NCBI GenBank assembly: GCA_900316255.1
Contig: ONCI01000009.1
Span: 1 to 32,469 of the forward strand
Reading direction: 5' to 3'
Length of the DNA stretch: 32,469 nt
Origin: an uncultured Eubacteriales bacterium
GTDB lineage: Bacteria > Bacillota > Clostridia > Oscillospirales > Oscillospiraceae
The translations under genes were made by a program, and so were the position numbers. Below are positions 32,468 to 32,469 of this stretch, in pieces. Below the pieces are notes generated by a model, which saw only the letters and a program-made list of their open reading frames with translations, was not told the origin of the DNA and made no database searches. Within the stretch, counting starts at the first letter, position 1. Every line of letters begins with the position of its first letter.

Positions 32468-32469
32468 AA

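Overview
The window is GC-rich, gene-dense chromosomal DNA with short intergenic gaps, Shine-Dalgarno sites of the GGAGG/AGGAG/AAAGGGG kind, and genes on both strands. Gene content points to a Firmicute of the class Clostridia: ThiI without a rhodanese domain, an EndoA-type MazF, a YtrA-like GntR/ABC cassette, a divergent EF-G and several zinc-ribbon plus membrane-anchor proteins. An Oscillospiraceae-type gut bacterium fits best; this is inference from protein style and repeat content, not a database match. No phage, IS transposase or CRISPR array is visible.

Layout. (1) 196-3572 (+): thiI-cinA-gluQ, a tight operon for tRNA modification and nucleotide repair, followed by a 222-bp MITE-like repeat and a tandem heptamer array. 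(2) 3901-13676 (all minus): zinc-ribbon anchored protein, PMT-type glycosyltransferase, HAD-IIA phosphatase, glycerol kinase, MarR regulator, membrane-bound alpha/beta hydrolase, and a broken sn-glycerol-1-phosphate dehydrogenase. (3) 13849-22902 (all plus): PlsC-like acyltransferase, FabG-like SDR, solitary MazF toxin, an unknown 169-aa protein, pyrimidine-nucleoside phosphorylase, zinc-ribbon RCC1-repeat protein, divergent EF-G and a degenerate SGNH-like protein. (4) 23026-26081 (minus): GntR-ABC ATPase-permease operon with a palindromic operator. (5) 26278-31221 (minus): rlmB followed by a 1378-aa protein that is the most unusual object here. (6) 31391-32467 (plus): rhomboid-like membrane protein with a zinc ribbon, then tRNA-Pro(GGG).

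The strongest candidate for something undescribed is the 1378-aa protein. Its C-terminal half has the eight-helix layout and sequence landmarks of a P1B (heavy-metal) P-type ATPase, but the phosphorylation motif DKTGT, the actuator TGE and the hinge GDN motifs are missing. Its roughly 860-residue N-terminal half is a low-complexity, presumably disordered tail carrying four copies of a short motif, V-[ND]-[DA]-[IF]-L-[AS]-E, spaced about 150-185 residues apart. It looks like a pseudo-ATPase membrane scaffold with a multivalent tail.

Second theme: several intergenic spaces hold related palindromic elements whose arms are built from purine-rich heptamers (GTGAANN, TTTGAGN) and whose core carries short hairpins with three-base loops and compensatory stem changes. 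A further GTAGGGG hairpin repeat appears to have been inserted in frame into the glycosyltransferase gene. Third theme: several proteins keep a fold while losing the catalytic residues (P-type ATPase, SGNH, rhomboid-like), and one enzyme gene is frameshifted exactly at its metal-binding motif.
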